From Gallibacterium salpingitidis (GTDB taxonomy: Bacteria; Pseudomonadota; Gammaproteobacteria; Enterobacterales; Pasteurellaceae), in NCBI RefSeq assembly GCF_001678495.1, contig NZ_JTJL01000004.1:1-48677 (forward strand): a stretch of 48,677 nt of DNA, given 5' to 3'. The notes below the pieces were generated by a model. The model had not been told where the DNA came from. It ran no database searches and was given only the letters and a program-made list of their open reading frames with translations. Of the stretch, positions 18,607-27,412 are shown in pieces (positions within the stretch are counted from its first letter, which is position 1; the number at the start of each line of letters is the position of its first letter). A program made the translations under genes and the position numbers.

Positions 18607-19704
18607 ATGTTTACTGAATTCACGACAACAAACTATGCTGCGCAATTAGCAGAAAAAAAATCACGTTTAAGCCAATTATTCCAACCCTTTTTTAGTGAAG
18701 AATTAGAAGTCCACGCTTCTGAAATTCAACATTATAGAATGCGCGCGGAATTTCGTGTTTGGCATGATCAAGGTGAGCTTTACCATATTATGTTTGATCG
18801 TGATACAAAACAGCGTTATCGCATTGATCAATTTCCGATTGCGAGTCGTTTGATCAATCGGATGATGCAAGAACTGATTCCTTTATTGAAACAACAAGAT
18901 CTACTTCGTTACAAACTATTCCAAATTGATTATTTAAGCACTTTAAGCAATAAAATTATTGTGAGTTTGTTGTATCACAAAGTCTTAGATGAGCATTGGT
19001 TAGCGGCTGCTAAACAATTAAAACAACAACTACAAAATCTAGACTTTGACGTACAAATTATTGGACGAGCAAATAAACAAAAAATCTGCTTAGGACAAGA
19101 TTTTGTCGATGAAATTTTACCGATCAATGGCAAAAATTATATTTATCGCCAAGTAGAAAATAGCTTTACACAACCAAATGCTGGCGTAAATTGCCAGATG
19201 ATCCAATGGGCATTATCTTGTACTGAAAATGCCAAAGGGGATCTATTAGAACTCTATTGCGGTAATGGCAATTTTTCGATCGCCTTAGCGCAAAACTTTG
19301 ATAAGGTTTTAGCAACCGAAATTGCAAAGCCTTCAGTACAGGCAGCACAATTCAATATTTCAGCTAATCAAGTCAATAACTTGCAGATTATTCGCATGTC
19401 AGCCGAAGAATTTACGCAAGCTCTGCAAGGTGTACGTGAATTTAATCGTTTAAAAGGCATTAATTTACAGGGTTATCAGTGTAATACTATTTTTGTCGAT
19501 CCACCTCGTGCGGGGCTAGATCCAGCAACATTACAAATGGTGCAGCAATACGACAATATTTTATATATCTCTTGTAATCCAGAAACATTAGTCGAGAATT
19601 TAGCCGTACTATCACAAACCCATCACGTGGTTAAAGCAGCTCTTTTCGATCAATTCCCTTATACCCATCATATTGAAAGCGGTGTGTATTTAGTGAGGAA
19701 ATAA
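18607..19704 (+). CDS. trmA: tRNA (uracil-5-)-methyltransferase TrmA
   Basis: TrmA makes m5U54 in the T-loop of tRNA. The 365 residues include the N-terminal [12 protein letters not shown] region, SAM motif [16 protein letters not shown] near residue 215, [10 protein letters not shown] near 298, and the nucleophile cysteine in YISCNPETL. The catalytic glutamate sits in HHIESGVYL at the end. The iron-sulfur cysteines of RlmC/RlmD are absent, which supports TrmA. Its stop codon overlaps the rsmJ start by one base. Confidence 0.95.
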   Translation: MFTEFTTTNYAAQLAEKKSRLSQLFQPFFSEELEVHASEIQHYRMRAEFRVWHDQGELYHIMFDRDTKQRYRIDQFPIASRLINRMMQELIPLLKQQDLLRYKLFQIDYLSTLSNKIIVSLLYHKVLDEHWLAAAKQLKQQLQNLDFDVQIIGRANKQKICLGQDFVDEILPINGKNYIYRQVENSFTQPNAGVNCQMIQWALSCTENAKGDLLELYCGNGNFSIALAQNFDKVLATEIAKPSVQAAQFNISANQVNNLQIIRMSAEEFTQALQGVREFNRLKGINLQGYQCNTIFVDPPRAGLDPATLQMVQQYDNILYISCNPETLVENLAVLSQTHHVVKAALFDQFPYTHHIESGVYLVRK

Positions 19705-20468
19705 TGGAAATTCAATTAATTAATGAAACTGAGCAAACGGAAAAATTTCAACAATTAATTGAGCAATGGCAGTTTGTGCATCAAGCAAATGCACCTTTTG
19801 CCCTTGTACTAACCGAACAACACTTGGAATTACGTAAAATTGATGAGCCGAAATTAGGTGCTATTGCCGTTGATTTTGTACAAGGTACGATGGCGCATCG
19901 TCGTAAATTTGGTGGCGGTCGCGGTGAAGCAGTGGCAAAAGCAGTAGGAATCAAAAAAGGTAAATTACCCAAAGTCTTAGATGCTACTGCAGGATTAGGA
20001 CGTGATGCGTTTGTTTTAGCTTCTATTGGCTGTGAAGTGCAACTCGTCGAACGCCATCCTGTTGTCGCTGCATTATTAGCGGATGGTTTACAACGAGCAT
20101 ATCAAGATGCTGAGATTGGCGAGTTTATGCAGCAACGAATGAAGTTACTCCCCATAAAAACGATTAACGAGCTTGATCCACAACAACACTATTTTGATGT
20201 AGTCTATTTAGATCCAATGTTTCCACATAAAAATAAAAGTGCATTAGTGAAAAAAGAGATGCGAGTATTTCAATCGTTAGTAGGTGCGGATTTAGATGCA
20301 GATTTATTATTAGATAGCGCTTTGAAATTGGCACATCGAGTCGTGGTGAAACGTCCCGATTATGCCAACTATTTAGCTGAAAAAGTCCCTCATTTTAGCC
20401 AAACAACGAAAAATCATCGTTTTGATATTTATATCAACCACGAGCTTCCGTCACTTGGGCAAGATTAA
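19704..20468 (+). CDS. rsmJ: 16S rRNA (guanine-1516-N2) methyltransferase RsmJ
   Basis: RsmJ methylates G1516 of 16S rRNA. The 254 residues contain the family block [26 protein letters not shown], the SAM motif [19 protein letters not shown], and [20 protein letters not shown]. It is translationally coupled to trmA. Its last 35 bases overlap the 3' end of yhhQ on the opposite strand, with no terminator between them. Confidence 0.95.
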   Translation: MEIQLINETEQTEKFQQLIEQWQFVHQANAPFALVLTEQHLELRKIDEPKLGAIAVDFVQGTMAHRRKFGGGRGEAVAKAVGIKKGKLPKVLDATAGLGRDAFVLASIGCEVQLVERHPVVAALLADGLQRAYQDAEIGEFMQQRMKLLPIKTINELDPQQHYFDVVYLDPMFPHKNKSALVKKEMRVFQSLVGADLDADLLLDSALKLAHRVVVKRPDYANYLAEKVPHFSQTTKNHRFDIYINHELPSLGQD

Positions 20469-21132
20469 GCATCGCTAATTTGCGCATAATTGCATTTAAC
20501 ACCACCCCATAAATCGGCACGAAGAATAGCAAACCAATAAATAATTTAAATAGATAATCGACAAAACCGATTTCTACCCAATTTGCTGCCATAAAAGGAT
20601 CACTGCTTTGATAGAACGCAATCGCAAAGAACGCAAAGGTATCACATAAACTACCAAACACCATTGAGCTTGTCGGCGCAATCCACCATGTTTTTAATTG
20701 TCTTAAACGATTAAACACCAACACATCTAACAATTGCCCTAACACATAAGCGGCGAAACTCGCAAATGAGATACGAAACACAAACATGTTAAACGAAGCT
20801 AAAGCTGCTAATCCTTGATATTGTGAATCAGAAAATAGTGTTGAAATCACATAACTTACCACTAACGCTGGAAACATTACCCAGAAGATAATCCAACGCG
20901 CCTCTTTTGCGCCAAAGACACGTACGGTTAAATCGGTGGCTAAAAAGATAAATGGAAAGGTTAATGTACCCCATGTGCTATGAAAGCTAAAATCTAACCA
21001 GGTTAGATTAATTTCAAAAGGAATTTGCACAAGGTAATTGCTAATTGCAATGATAAAAATGTGGAAAAAAGTAAGTAATACTAAGGCACGACGTTTTTCG
21101 CGATCGCCGAAAATCGCTTGAGCTGAAATCAT
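20434..21132 (-). CDS. yhhQ: Queuosine precursor transporter YhhQ (VUT family)
   Basis: YhhQ imports preQ0 and preQ1 for queuosine tRNA modification. The 232 residues carry six or so membrane segments. The family motifs [21 protein letters not shown] and [18 protein letters not shown] are visible; the first holds the conserved aspartate of the ECF-like transporter fold. A candidate preQ1 riboswitch directly overlaps its Shine-Dalgarno, which independently supports the substrate. It converges on rsmJ with a 35-base overlap. Confidence 0.93.
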   Translation of the reverse strand: MISAQAIFGDREKRRALVLLTFFHIFIIAISNYLVQIPFEINLTWLDFSFHSTWGTLTFPFIFLATDLTVRVFGAKEARWIIFWVMFPALVVSYVISTLFSDSQYQGLAALASFNMFVFRISFASFAAYVLGQLLDVLVFNRLRQLKTWWIAPTSSMVFGSLCDTFAFFAIAFYQSSDPFMAANWVEIGFVDYLFKLFIGLLFFVPIYGVVLNAIMRKLAMLNLAQVTEARG

Positions 21133-21136
21133 ATTG

Positions 21137-21182
21137 TATCCTTTTTGTCTTGATTACATCGTTTGGGGTGAGGGAACCCAAG
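21137..21182 (-). ncRNA. Candidate preQ1-I riboswitch upstream of yhhQ
   Basis: The minus strand reads CTTGGGTTCCCTCACCCCAA, forming a TTGGG/CCCAA stem with a pyrimidine-rich loop. It is followed by an A-rich segment and AAAAAGGATA ending 4 bases before the start codon. This is the preQ1-I architecture: a small hairpin whose loop includes CACCC-type residues and whose UCC/CCU can pair with the downstream AAGGA in a pseudoknot. That pairing would hide the Shine-Dalgarno, so control of translation is expected. The gene downstream is a queuosine-precursor transporter, the known context. The fold and covariance were not tested. Confidence 0.55.
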
Positions 21183-21274
21183 TAAAATAGGTCGGATATG
21201 ATATACCGCTGATAAAATTTTTCAATAAAAAGCGTATAATGATTTTGCTATTTTTCATCAATAAGGAGCAAAAA

Positions 21275-21820
21275 ATGAGTCAAAAAATCGCAGTATTATT
21301 AGCAACAGGATTTGAAGATGCAGAAGCATTAGTACCAACAGATTTATTTAGACGCGTCGAATTAGAGGTTGATCTCATTTCTATTGAAGATTCTGAAATT
21401 GTATCCTCTGCTCATCAAGTAAAAGTCATTGCTGACAAACAAATTAAACAAGTAGATTTATCTCAATACGACGTGATTATGCTACCAGGTGGTAAAGTAG
21501 ATCCAAATAAATATATTGCGTTATCTGAAATTTATCAGCAATTCATCAATAACAACAAACGTATTGCCGCTATCTGTGCTGCACCAACTGTTTTAGCGAA
21601 ATTAGGTTTATTAACCAATAAAAATGCAGTTTGTTATCCATCTATGCGTGATAATTTCTCAGAAAATAATGTTATTTATCATCATGTTCCTGCTGTGGTT
21701 GATGGTGCCTTTATTACTGGCAGAGGCCCAGGCGCAGCATTTGACTTTGCCCTTACCGTCATTAGTGAATTATTAGGTGTAGAAACAGCAGAAAAATTAA
21801 AACAACAGCTATACTACTAA
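21275..21820 (+). CDS. yajL: DJ-1/PfpI family protein YajL
   Basis: YajL belongs to the DJ-1 family of oxidative-stress and proposed deglycase or chaperone proteins. The 181 residues show VLLATGFEDAEALVPTDLFRR, the glutamate beside the active site, and the nucleophilic elbow AAICAAPTVLAKLG with the catalytic cysteine. ITGRGPGAAFDFAL completes the site. ATG at 21275 is preceded by AAGGAGCAAAAA and matches the family start, so it is preferred to ATG at 21239. The biochemical role of this family is still argued over. Confidence 0.9.
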   Translation: MSQKIAVLLATGFEDAEALVPTDLFRRVELEVDLISIEDSEIVSSAHQVKVIADKQIKQVDLSQYDVIMLPGGKVDPNKYIALSEIYQQFINNNKRIAAICAAPTVLAKLGLLTNKNAVCYPSMRDNFSENNVIYHHVPAVVDGAFITGRGPGAAFDFALTVISELLGVETAEKLKQQLYY

Positions 21821-21842
21821 AATGAAATAACAGGAGTGTTTT

Positions 21843-22787
21843 ATGCAGAATTACGGCGTGACTATTAGTGAATTTGGTGAGGCGGATGTTCTCACCTTTC
21901 AAGAACATTTACCCTTACCCACTATTAACGAAAACCAAGTATTAATTGAAAATCATTATGCCAGTATTAACCCAGTAGATTTCAAAACTCGTAAAGGATT
22001 AGGTTGGGGAGCAGAAAAATTTAAATCTCAATTTCCAGCGATATTAGGTTTTGATATTGCAGGTATTGTTGTGCAAGCTGGTGCTGCAAGCGGTTTTAAA
22101 GTCGGAGATCGTGTAGCTGCTTTAACCTTTGAAGGCGGCGCTTATAGCCGTTATGTTGCGGTAAATGCAGAACTAGTGGCTCGTGTACCAACTAATGTTT
22201 CATTAGAACAAGCTGGAGCAATGCCAACTGTTGCCACCACTGCTTATCAAATATTAAAGCAAGCTAATATACAAACTGGACAACATATTTTACTTTCTGC
22301 CCCATTAGGCGGTGTTGGACATTTATTGTTACAACTATTAGCCAAACAAGCAGTCAAAATTTCTGTTATCTGTTCACCAGCAAAAAATGAAGCGGCTTTA
22401 GCATTAGGCGCAAATCAATGTTTTGATTATCATCACCCAGAACAATATCCTGATCTACAAGCTGATCTATTTATTGATTTAGTCGGCGGTGAAAGCGGTA
22501 TTGCAGCCTTAAAAATGGTAAAAACTAATGGTCGGGTAATTTGTATTCCAACTATTCATGTACCACTACTGCAACAAGCTGGCGCGCAACAGCATTTGCA
22601 AGTCGAAAAAATGTTAGCTGTTCCTAATAGCGCCGATTTAACTACAATGCTAGGTTACTTGGCCGATCACTCATTAACCTTACAAATTGCGAAAGTTTTC
22701 CCAATTCAGGAAATTCAAACGGCTCATCGTTTATTAGAGAGCGGACGTACTCAAGGGAAAATCGTGTTAGCTCTAGATCGTGAGTAA
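21843..22787 (+). CDS. Zinc-independent medium-chain dehydrogenase/reductase (quinone oxidoreductase-like)
   Basis: An NADP-dependent MDR-family protein of 314 residues. The N-terminal catalytic domain has NPVDFKTRKG and GFDIAGIVVQAG, and the Rossmann domain has the LLSAPLGGVGHLLLQLL nucleotide loop near residue 150. The structural and catalytic zinc cysteines are lacking, placing it with quinone oxidoreductases and enoyl reductases. It follows yajL by 22 bases and precedes the acetyltransferase by 2, so the three probably share an mRNA. The substrate is unknown. Confidence 0.8.
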   Translation: MQNYGVTISEFGEADVLTFQEHLPLPTINENQVLIENHYASINPVDFKTRKGLGWGAEKFKSQFPAILGFDIAGIVVQAGAASGFKVGDRVAALTFEGGAYSRYVAVNAELVARVPTNVSLEQAGAMPTVATTAYQILKQANIQTGQHILLSAPLGGVGHLLLQLLAKQAVKISVICSPAKNEAALALGANQCFDYHHPEQYPDLQADLFIDLVGGESGIAALKMVKTNGRVICIPTIHVPLLQQAGAQQHLQVEKMLAVPNSADLTTMLGYLADHSLTLQIAKVFPIQEIQTAHRLLESGRTQGKIVLALDRE

Positions 22788-22789
22788 AT

Positions 22790-23398
22790 ATGGCATTATC
22801 TGAACAAGAAAAGATGTTATTAGGATTACCACATAATCCTTATGACGAAACATTATCTTCTATGCGTAAGCGGACGAAACAGCTGTTGTTTCAACTCAAT
22901 TACCAACTTTCCCCCTCACAACAGGAGGAAAGATTACAGTTGTTACAACAGTTATTGGGCTCTTATGGCAAGAATTTACACATTAATCCGCCATTTTTCT
23001 GTGATTATGGCTCTCATATTGATGTAGGTGATAATTTTTTTGCCAATTGCAATTGTACTATTCTGGATAATGGTAAAGTTACGATTGGCAATAACGTAAT
23101 GTTTGCACCGAACGTGAGCCTTTATACAGTTGGGCATCCATTAGATCCCGAATTACGTCAGCAAGGTTTTGAACATACAAAACCGATTGTGATTGAAGAT
23201 AATGTTTGGATTGGCGGTAATAGTGTCATTCTTGGTGGTGTCACTATCGGTAAAAATGCAGTGATTGGTGCTGGTAGTGTGGTAACCAAAGATATCCCAG
23301 CTAACAGCCTTGCAGTAGGTAATCCTTGTCGCGTTTTACGCCAGATAACGGAACAAGATCGCCTGGATTATCAGCAATGGCTGGCAAGTGCAATTTAG
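22790..23398 (+). CDS. maa: Maltose/galactoside O-acetyltransferase family protein
   Basis: A 202-residue acetyl-CoA-dependent sugar acetyltransferase with a left-handed beta helix. The N-terminal Mac domain (MLLGLPHNPYDETLSSMRKRTKQLL) is followed by hexapeptide repeats such as ITIGNNVMFAPNVSLYTVGHPLD, where the histidine is catalytic, and VWIGGNSVILGGVTIGKNAVIGAGSVVTKDIPANSLAVGNPCRV. Family members acetylate maltose, glucose or galactosides. Physiological substrate uncertain; the symbol follows the closest E. coli relative. Confidence 0.82.
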   Translation: MALSEQEKMLLGLPHNPYDETLSSMRKRTKQLLFQLNYQLSPSQQEERLQLLQQLLGSYGKNLHINPPFFCDYGSHIDVGDNFFANCNCTILDNGKVTIGNNVMFAPNVSLYTVGHPLDPELRQQGFEHTKPIVIEDNVWIGGNSVILGGVTIGKNAVIGAGSVVTKDIPANSLAVGNPCRVLRQITEQDRLDYQQWLASAI

Positions 23399-23456
23399 AT
23401 ATTTAGTTATTCTGTATAGAAAGCACTATACAAATATTGCTATCAGACTTTAAAAT

Positions 23457-23521
23457 AAAAAAAGCCGCTCGTTAGAGCGGCAATAACCTAAGGAACTAAT
23501 TTAAACAACCATTATGTTGCA
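23457..23521 (-). ncRNA. Candidate MicA-like small RNA divergent from luxS
   Basis: No minus-strand gene lies here, yet a minus-strand intrinsic terminator is present. GCCGCTC and GAGCGGC (23481-23464) close a 4-base loop followed by seven T residues (23463-23457). A predicted transcript from about 23521 would be some 65 bases. It would start with a small hairpin (CAAC, loop ATAATG, GTTG), followed by an AT-rich single-stranded stretch and the terminator stem. Enterobacterial MicA lies at the same place, divergent from luxS, with similar length and a closely similar terminator. The 5' seed does not match E. coli MicA, so targets may differ. No expression evidence. Confidence 0.5.
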
Positions 23522-23526
23522 GCTTA

Positions 23527-23553
23527 TAAGACAAAGCTCGTTTCAAAAAGTTC
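23527..23553 (-). promoter_or_regulatory. Sigma-E-like promoter for the candidate small RNA
   Basis: On the minus strand GAACTT (23553-23548) and TCTTA (23531-23527) are separated by exactly 16 bases, matching the sigma-E pattern GGAACTT, 15-16 bases, TCnnA. The predicted start falls near 23521. E. coli micA is a sigma-E gene. Confidence 0.5.
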
Positions 23554-23587
23554 AATTTAAATTTATAAAAATATAAGGATTTTTTTC

Positions 23588-24094
23588 ATGCCATTATTAG
23601 ATAGTTTTAAAGTTGACCATATTAAAATGAAAGCACCTGCAGTACGTGTTGCAAAAACTATGCAAACACCAAAAGGTGATCAAATTACTGTGTTCGATTT
23701 ACGCTTCTGTAAACCAAATAAAGATAATATTAGTCCGAAAGGTATCCATACTCTTGAACATTTATTTGCTGGTTTTATGCGTGATCATTTAAACAGTGAT
23801 AGCGTTGAAATTATTGATATTTCACCAATGGGTTGCCGTACTGGTTTCTATATGAGCTTAATTGGTGCTCCAACTGAACAACAAGTTGTAGCTGCGTGGA
23901 CGAAAGCAATGCAAGATGTGTTAACAGTGGAAAGTGAAAAGCAAATTCCTGAATTAAATGAATATCAATGTGGTACTTATACCGAACACTCATTAGCAGA
24001 TGCAAAAGCTGCTGCACAGAAAGTGTTAGATCAAGGTATCGGTATCAACAATAACCAAGATTTACTACTTGATGACAGCTTCTTAAATCAATAA
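23588..24094 (+). CDS. luxS: S-ribosylhomocysteine lyase LuxS
   Basis: LuxS splits S-ribosylhomocysteine into homocysteine and DPD, the AI-2 precursor. Residues H54 and H58 of [14 protein letters not shown] and the cysteine of [10 protein letters not shown] bind the metal ion. The 168-residue length is standard. It is a single gene between the acetyltransferase and purT, with its own terminator. A divergent candidate small RNA shares its promoter region. The strong upstream sequence AAGGATTTTTTTC places a good ribosome site before the ATG. Confidence 0.98.
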   Translation: MPLLDSFKVDHIKMKAPAVRVAKTMQTPKGDQITVFDLRFCKPNKDNISPKGIHTLEHLFAGFMRDHLNSDSVEIIDISPMGCRTGFYMSLIGAPTEQQVVAAWTKAMQDVLTVESEKQIPELNEYQCGTYTEHSLADAKAAAQKVLDQGIGINNNQDLLLDDSFLNQ

Positions 24095-24104
24095 ATAATT
24101 CGAG

Positions 24105-24131
24105 AGCCAAGTTTTACACTTGGCTTTTTTA
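24105..24131 (+). terminator. Terminator of luxS
   Basis: AGCCAAGT and ACTTGGCT pair around a 5-base loop and are followed by TTTTTTATTTT. Confidence 0.88.
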
Positions 24132-24160
24132 TTTTGCACACAACAGAGGAAAATTAACTT

Positions 24161-25342
24161 ATGACAACATTGGGTACACCACTTACGCCTGTCGCAACAA
24201 AAGTGATGATGTTAGGTTCTGGCGAATTAGGCAAAGAAGTCGTTATTGAATTACAACGTTTAGGCGTTGAAGTAATTGCGGTTGATCGTTATGCCAATGC
24301 ACCAGCACAACAAGTTGCGCATCGTGCTTACACAATTTCAATGTTAGATGGAGCGGCACTCAAATCATTGATCGAAAAAGAAAAACCTGACTATATCGTA
24401 CCCGAGGTTGAAGCAATTGCCACCGACACTTTAGTAGAACTAGAACAACAAGGTTTTACCGTTATTCCAACCGCTAAAGCGGTAAAATTAACGATGAATC
24501 GTGAAGGTATTCGTCGCTTAGCTGCGGAAGAACTCAAATTACCAACTTCACCATTCCGCTTTGTCGATAACTTTACAGATTTCCAACAAGCTGTAGCCGA
24601 AATTGGTTTACCTTGTGTTGTAAAACCTATTATGAGCTCATCTGGACATGGACAAAGCATATTAAAGAATGAACAAGATCTACAAAAAGCATGGCAATAT
24701 GCACAAGAAGGTGGTCGCGCTGGTGGCGGACGCGTTATCGTAGAAGGCTTTATCCGTTTTGATTATGAAATTACGCTCTTAACTGTTCGTCATCGTGGAG
24801 GTACCTCATTCCTAGCTCCTATTGGCCACGTACAAGTTGATGGAGATTACCGCGAATCTTGGCAGCCACAAGCGATGAGTGAAACAGCTTTACAAAAAGC
24901 ACAACAAATCGCTGAAAAAATTACTGGTGCATTAGGTGGTTACGGTATTTTTGGTGTTGAAATGTTCGTTTGTGGTTATGATGTTATCTTTAATGAAGTT
25001 TCACCACGCCCACATGATACAGGTATGGTCACCTTAATTTCTCAAGATCTCTCCGAATTTGCATTACACGCTCGCGCTATTCTCGGCTTACCTATTCCAC
25101 AAATTAAATTACTCGCACCAAGTGCTTCTAAAGCCATTGTAGTTGAAGGAAAATCGACTCAAGTCAGCTTTGGTAATTTAGAAAATGTATTAGCTGAGCC
25201 GGATACAGGTTTGCGTCTATTCGGTAAAGGTGAAGTCAATGGACATCGTCGTTTAGGCGTTATTCTTGCCAGTGATGGCAACACTGAGAAAGCCAGAGAG
25301 AAAGCAAATCGAGCCTATGATAAATTGGTAGTCAAACTATAA
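24161..25342 (+). CDS. purT: Formate-dependent phosphoribosylglycinamide formyltransferase PurT
   Basis: PurT formylates GAR using formate and ATP in purine synthesis, an alternative to PurN. The 393 residues have the ATP-grasp layout: N-terminal [21 protein letters not shown], then [28 protein letters not shown], and [16 protein letters not shown], where the glutamate and asparagine bind magnesium. It stands alone between the luxS terminator and a bidirectional terminator. Use of formate fits an organism with mixed-acid fermentation, but that is inference. Confidence 0.97.
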   Translation: MTTLGTPLTPVATKVMMLGSGELGKEVVIELQRLGVEVIAVDRYANAPAQQVAHRAYTISMLDGAALKSLIEKEKPDYIVPEVEAIATDTLVELEQQGFTVIPTAKAVKLTMNREGIRRLAAEELKLPTSPFRFVDNFTDFQQAVAEIGLPCVVKPIMSSSGHGQSILKNEQDLQKAWQYAQEGGRAGGGRVIVEGFIRFDYEITLLTVRHRGGTSFLAPIGHVQVDGDYRESWQPQAMSETALQKAQQIAEKITGALGGYGIFGVEMFVCGYDVIFNEVSPRPHDTGMVTLISQDLSEFALHARAILGLPIPQIKLLAPSASKAIVVEGKSTQVSFGNLENVLAEPDTGLRLFGKGEVNGHRRLGVILASDGNTEKAREKANRAYDKLVVKL

Positions 25343-25359
25343 GTTACTTTAAATGGCAT

Positions 25360-25386
25360 AAAACCGAGGATCCTCCCTCGGTTTTA
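25360..25386. terminator. Bidirectional terminator between purT and arginase
   Basis: AAAACCGAGG and CCTCGGTTTT pair around a short loop between two converging genes. Both flanks provide A or T tracts. Confidence 0.85.
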
Positions 25387-25400
25387 TATTTCTTATTAAC

Positions 25401-26312
25401 TTAACGAATTAACGTATTCTTACCAAACAAACTTTGCACTAATTCCACTGCAATATTTGCCGTCAAGTTCCGCACATCTAAAGCTGGATTAAGCTCAACA
25501 ATATCTAATGATTCCATTAATCCAGTATCTGCAATCATCTCCATACATAACTGCGCTTCACGATAATTAACACCACCACGTACGGTAGTGCCAACACCAG
25601 GAGCAATTTCTGGATCAAGAAAATCAACATCAAAACTCACATGTAAATGGACATTATCATGCAAATCAGTTAATGCTTTTTCCATCACATGTCGCATACC
25701 AATTTCATCAATATGGCGCATATCAAAAATTTGGATACCTGCTTCATGAATAAAATGCTTTTCTTCATCATCCACACTACGAATACCGATCTGACGAATA
25801 TTATGCGCCTCCAAGGTTGGCACATGCCCAGATAAATTGACTAATTCCAATGGCCCATGACCAAATAGACAAGCTACCGGCATACCATGCATATTTCCTG
25901 ATGGGGTAATTTCAGCGGTATTAAAATCAGTATGCGCATCTAACCAAATTACTCGCAATTCTTTACCCTGTTCACGACAATAACGCGCTACCGCACTGAT
26001 TGATCCTGCCGCTAAACAATGATCGCCACCTAACATAATCGGCATATGTCCACGCACCAACTCTTGATAAATTGCATCATGCGTTAATTGATTCCACGTA
26101 ATCACTTCCGCAAAATTGCGATAGCCATTTATTGCGGCATGGCAAGGATTAGCCGGCCCATGTAAATTCCCTTGATCATAAACATCCAACCCCATGCCTT
26201 CTAACATCTCTGTAATTCCTGCAACGCGTAATGCCTCTGGCCCCATACTAGAACCGCGATGACCAGCTCCTACATCTGTCGGTACACCAATCAAACTCAC
26301 TTTTCTACGCAT
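25401..26312 (-). CDS. rocF: Arginase (ureohydrolase family)
   Basis: Predicted to hydrolyse arginine to ornithine and urea with a two-manganese centre. Metal ligands are visible: GGDH at residues 95-98, DAHTD at 125-129, and SFDVDFLDPEIAPGVGT near 230. SFDVD with APGVGT fits arginase better than agmatinase (SFDID). ATG at 26312 is chosen because GAGAGGAAACAAC precedes it and MRRKVSLIGVPTDVGAG matches the family start; the frame is open to 26336. The GGDHCLA variant has cysteine where serine is commoner. Formiminoglutamase or another ureohydrolase is possible but less likely. It is monocistronic between two terminators. Confidence 0.85.
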   Translation of the reverse strand: MRRKVSLIGVPTDVGAGHRGSSMGPEALRVAGITEMLEGMGLDVYDQGNLHGPANPCHAAINGYRNFAEVITWNQLTHDAIYQELVRGHMPIMLGGDHCLAAGSISAVARYCREQGKELRVIWLDAHTDFNTAEITPSGNMHGMPVACLFGHGPLELVNLSGHVPTLEAHNIRQIGIRSVDDEEKHFIHEAGIQIFDMRHIDEIGMRHVMEKALTDLHDNVHLHVSFDVDFLDPEIAPGVGTTVRGGVNYREAQLCMEMIADTGLMESLDIVELNPALDVRNLTANIAVELVQSLFGKNTLIR

Positions 26313-26412
26313 GTTGTTTCCTCTCTTATCAAACAATTAATCTATAGTTATCGTACGAGCACAGAAAAATCACATACTTAAGGTTGAATATTACAAATTG
26401 ATTACAATTTAG

Positions 26413-26450
26413 CAACAAAAAAAATAGCTATGTTTCTATAACACAGCTAT
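26413..26450 (-). terminator. Terminator downstream of the FAH-family gene
   Basis: On the minus strand ATAGCTGTGT pairs with ACATAGCTAT (one G/T wobble) and is followed by eight T residues. It separates the FAH-family gene from arginase, so the two are distinct transcripts. Confidence 0.75.
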
Positions 26451-26478
26451 CTCCTCAATCTTGGTAAAAAAATGGTGG

Positions 26479-27177
26479 TTAAACAATTTCAATATTTAAT
26501 TCACCCAATTGATCAACTCCCACTTTAATTTTGTCACCTGGTACCACTTTACCCACACCTTCAGGAGTACCTGTAAAAATAATATCACCTGGTTCCAGTG
26601 TAAATAATGTCGATAAATGAGCGATCGTTTCTGCTACAGACCAAATTAAATCACTAATATCACTACGTTGTTTTTCGACATCATTCACCGTTAACCAAAT
26701 TGCACCAGATGTAATATGTCCTACTTTACTTACTGGATAAATTGGACCAATCGGCGCAGAGCCATCAAAGGCTTTTCCAATCTCCCAAGGTCGCCCCATA
26801 TTTTTCATTTGGTTTTGCAAATCACGACGTGTCATATCTAAGCCAACCGCATAACCCCAAATATGCTCCAATGCATTTTCTGCCGTAATATTGCTACCAG
26901 TTTTACCGATTACCGCCACCAATTCGCCTTCATAATGCAAATTTTGCGTTATTGTTGGATAAGCAAACGCATAAGTTTCACCTGGTTTGACTGGTCGAAT
27001 GGCATCCGCAGGTTTGCAGAAGAAAAATGGCGGCTCACGATCAGGATCATGCCCTATTTCTCGTGCGTGCGCCGCATAATTTCGTCCTACACAATAAACG
27101 CGACGTACAGCAAAAAGCTGCTCACTATCAATCACTGGAATAGCCGCAATTGGTGGTGGTGTAAATACGTATGACAT
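26479..27177 (-). CDS. Fumarylacetoacetate hydrolase (FAH) family protein, acylpyruvase/YcgM type
   Basis: A 232-residue single-domain FAH-family enzyme. Motifs in order are YCVGRNYAAHAREIG, FFCKPADAI, LHYEGELVAVIGKTG (with the metal-binding E-x-E), GYAVGLDMTRRDLQ, GRPWEIGKAFDGSAPIGP and the C-terminal EPGDIIFTGTPEGVGKV. Members hydrolyse acylpyruvates or fumarylpyruvate, decarboxylate oxaloacetate or tautomerise it; short ones like this resemble E. coli YcgM and mammalian FAHD1. The substrate cannot be chosen from sequence. It is divergent from the Tat amidohydrolase across 235 bp, so a link to that pathway is possible but unproven. Confidence 0.82.
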   Translation of the reverse strand: MSYVFTPPPIAAIPVIDSEQLFAVRRVYCVGRNYAAHAREIGHDPDREPPFFFCKPADAIRPVKPGETYAFAYPTITQNLHYEGELVAVIGKTGSNITAENALEHIWGYAVGLDMTRRDLQNQMKNMGRPWEIGKAFDGSAPIGPIYPVSKVGHITSGAIWLTVNDVEKQRSDISDLIWSVAETIAHLSTLFTLEPGDIIFTGTPEGVGKVVPGDKIKVGVDQLGELNIEIV

Positions 27178-27412
27178 TATGGTTGCTCCTCTATAACTAC
27201 GATACTTAGTCTCTTTATAAATATATATAAAACCACTGCTAGTTATAACTATATAATTTAATATAAAAATTTCAAATTACTTCAAAAATATAGAATTTAT
27301 AATAGCAATCTTTTCAATCCTATCTAATACCAATTTCATTTAATATGAATAAAGTCTGAGTAGTAATATATTCTCAGCACTATCATGATTCTTACATAAT
27401 AGGAGAGCTAAT
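27178..27412. promoter_or_regulatory. Divergent promoter region between FAH-family gene and amidohydrolase
   Basis: Very AT-rich. A dyad CTGAG-12 bases-CTCAG at 27356-27377 sits about 35-55 bases before the amidohydrolase start and could be an operator. Its left arm extended, AGTCTGAG (27353-27360), recurs at 30042-30049 inside the minus-strand operon. No certain promoter boxes were assigned. Confidence 0.35.

Noticed and set aside
22089..22097. GCAAGCGGT, close to the Actinobacillus uptake word
   Set aside because: One mismatch in the core and inside a coding region; not counted as an uptake word.
23457..23481. Terminator hairpin as the end of the maa transcript
   Set aside because: On the plus strand the stem is followed by AATAACC, with no T-run; the T-run exists only for the minus strand.
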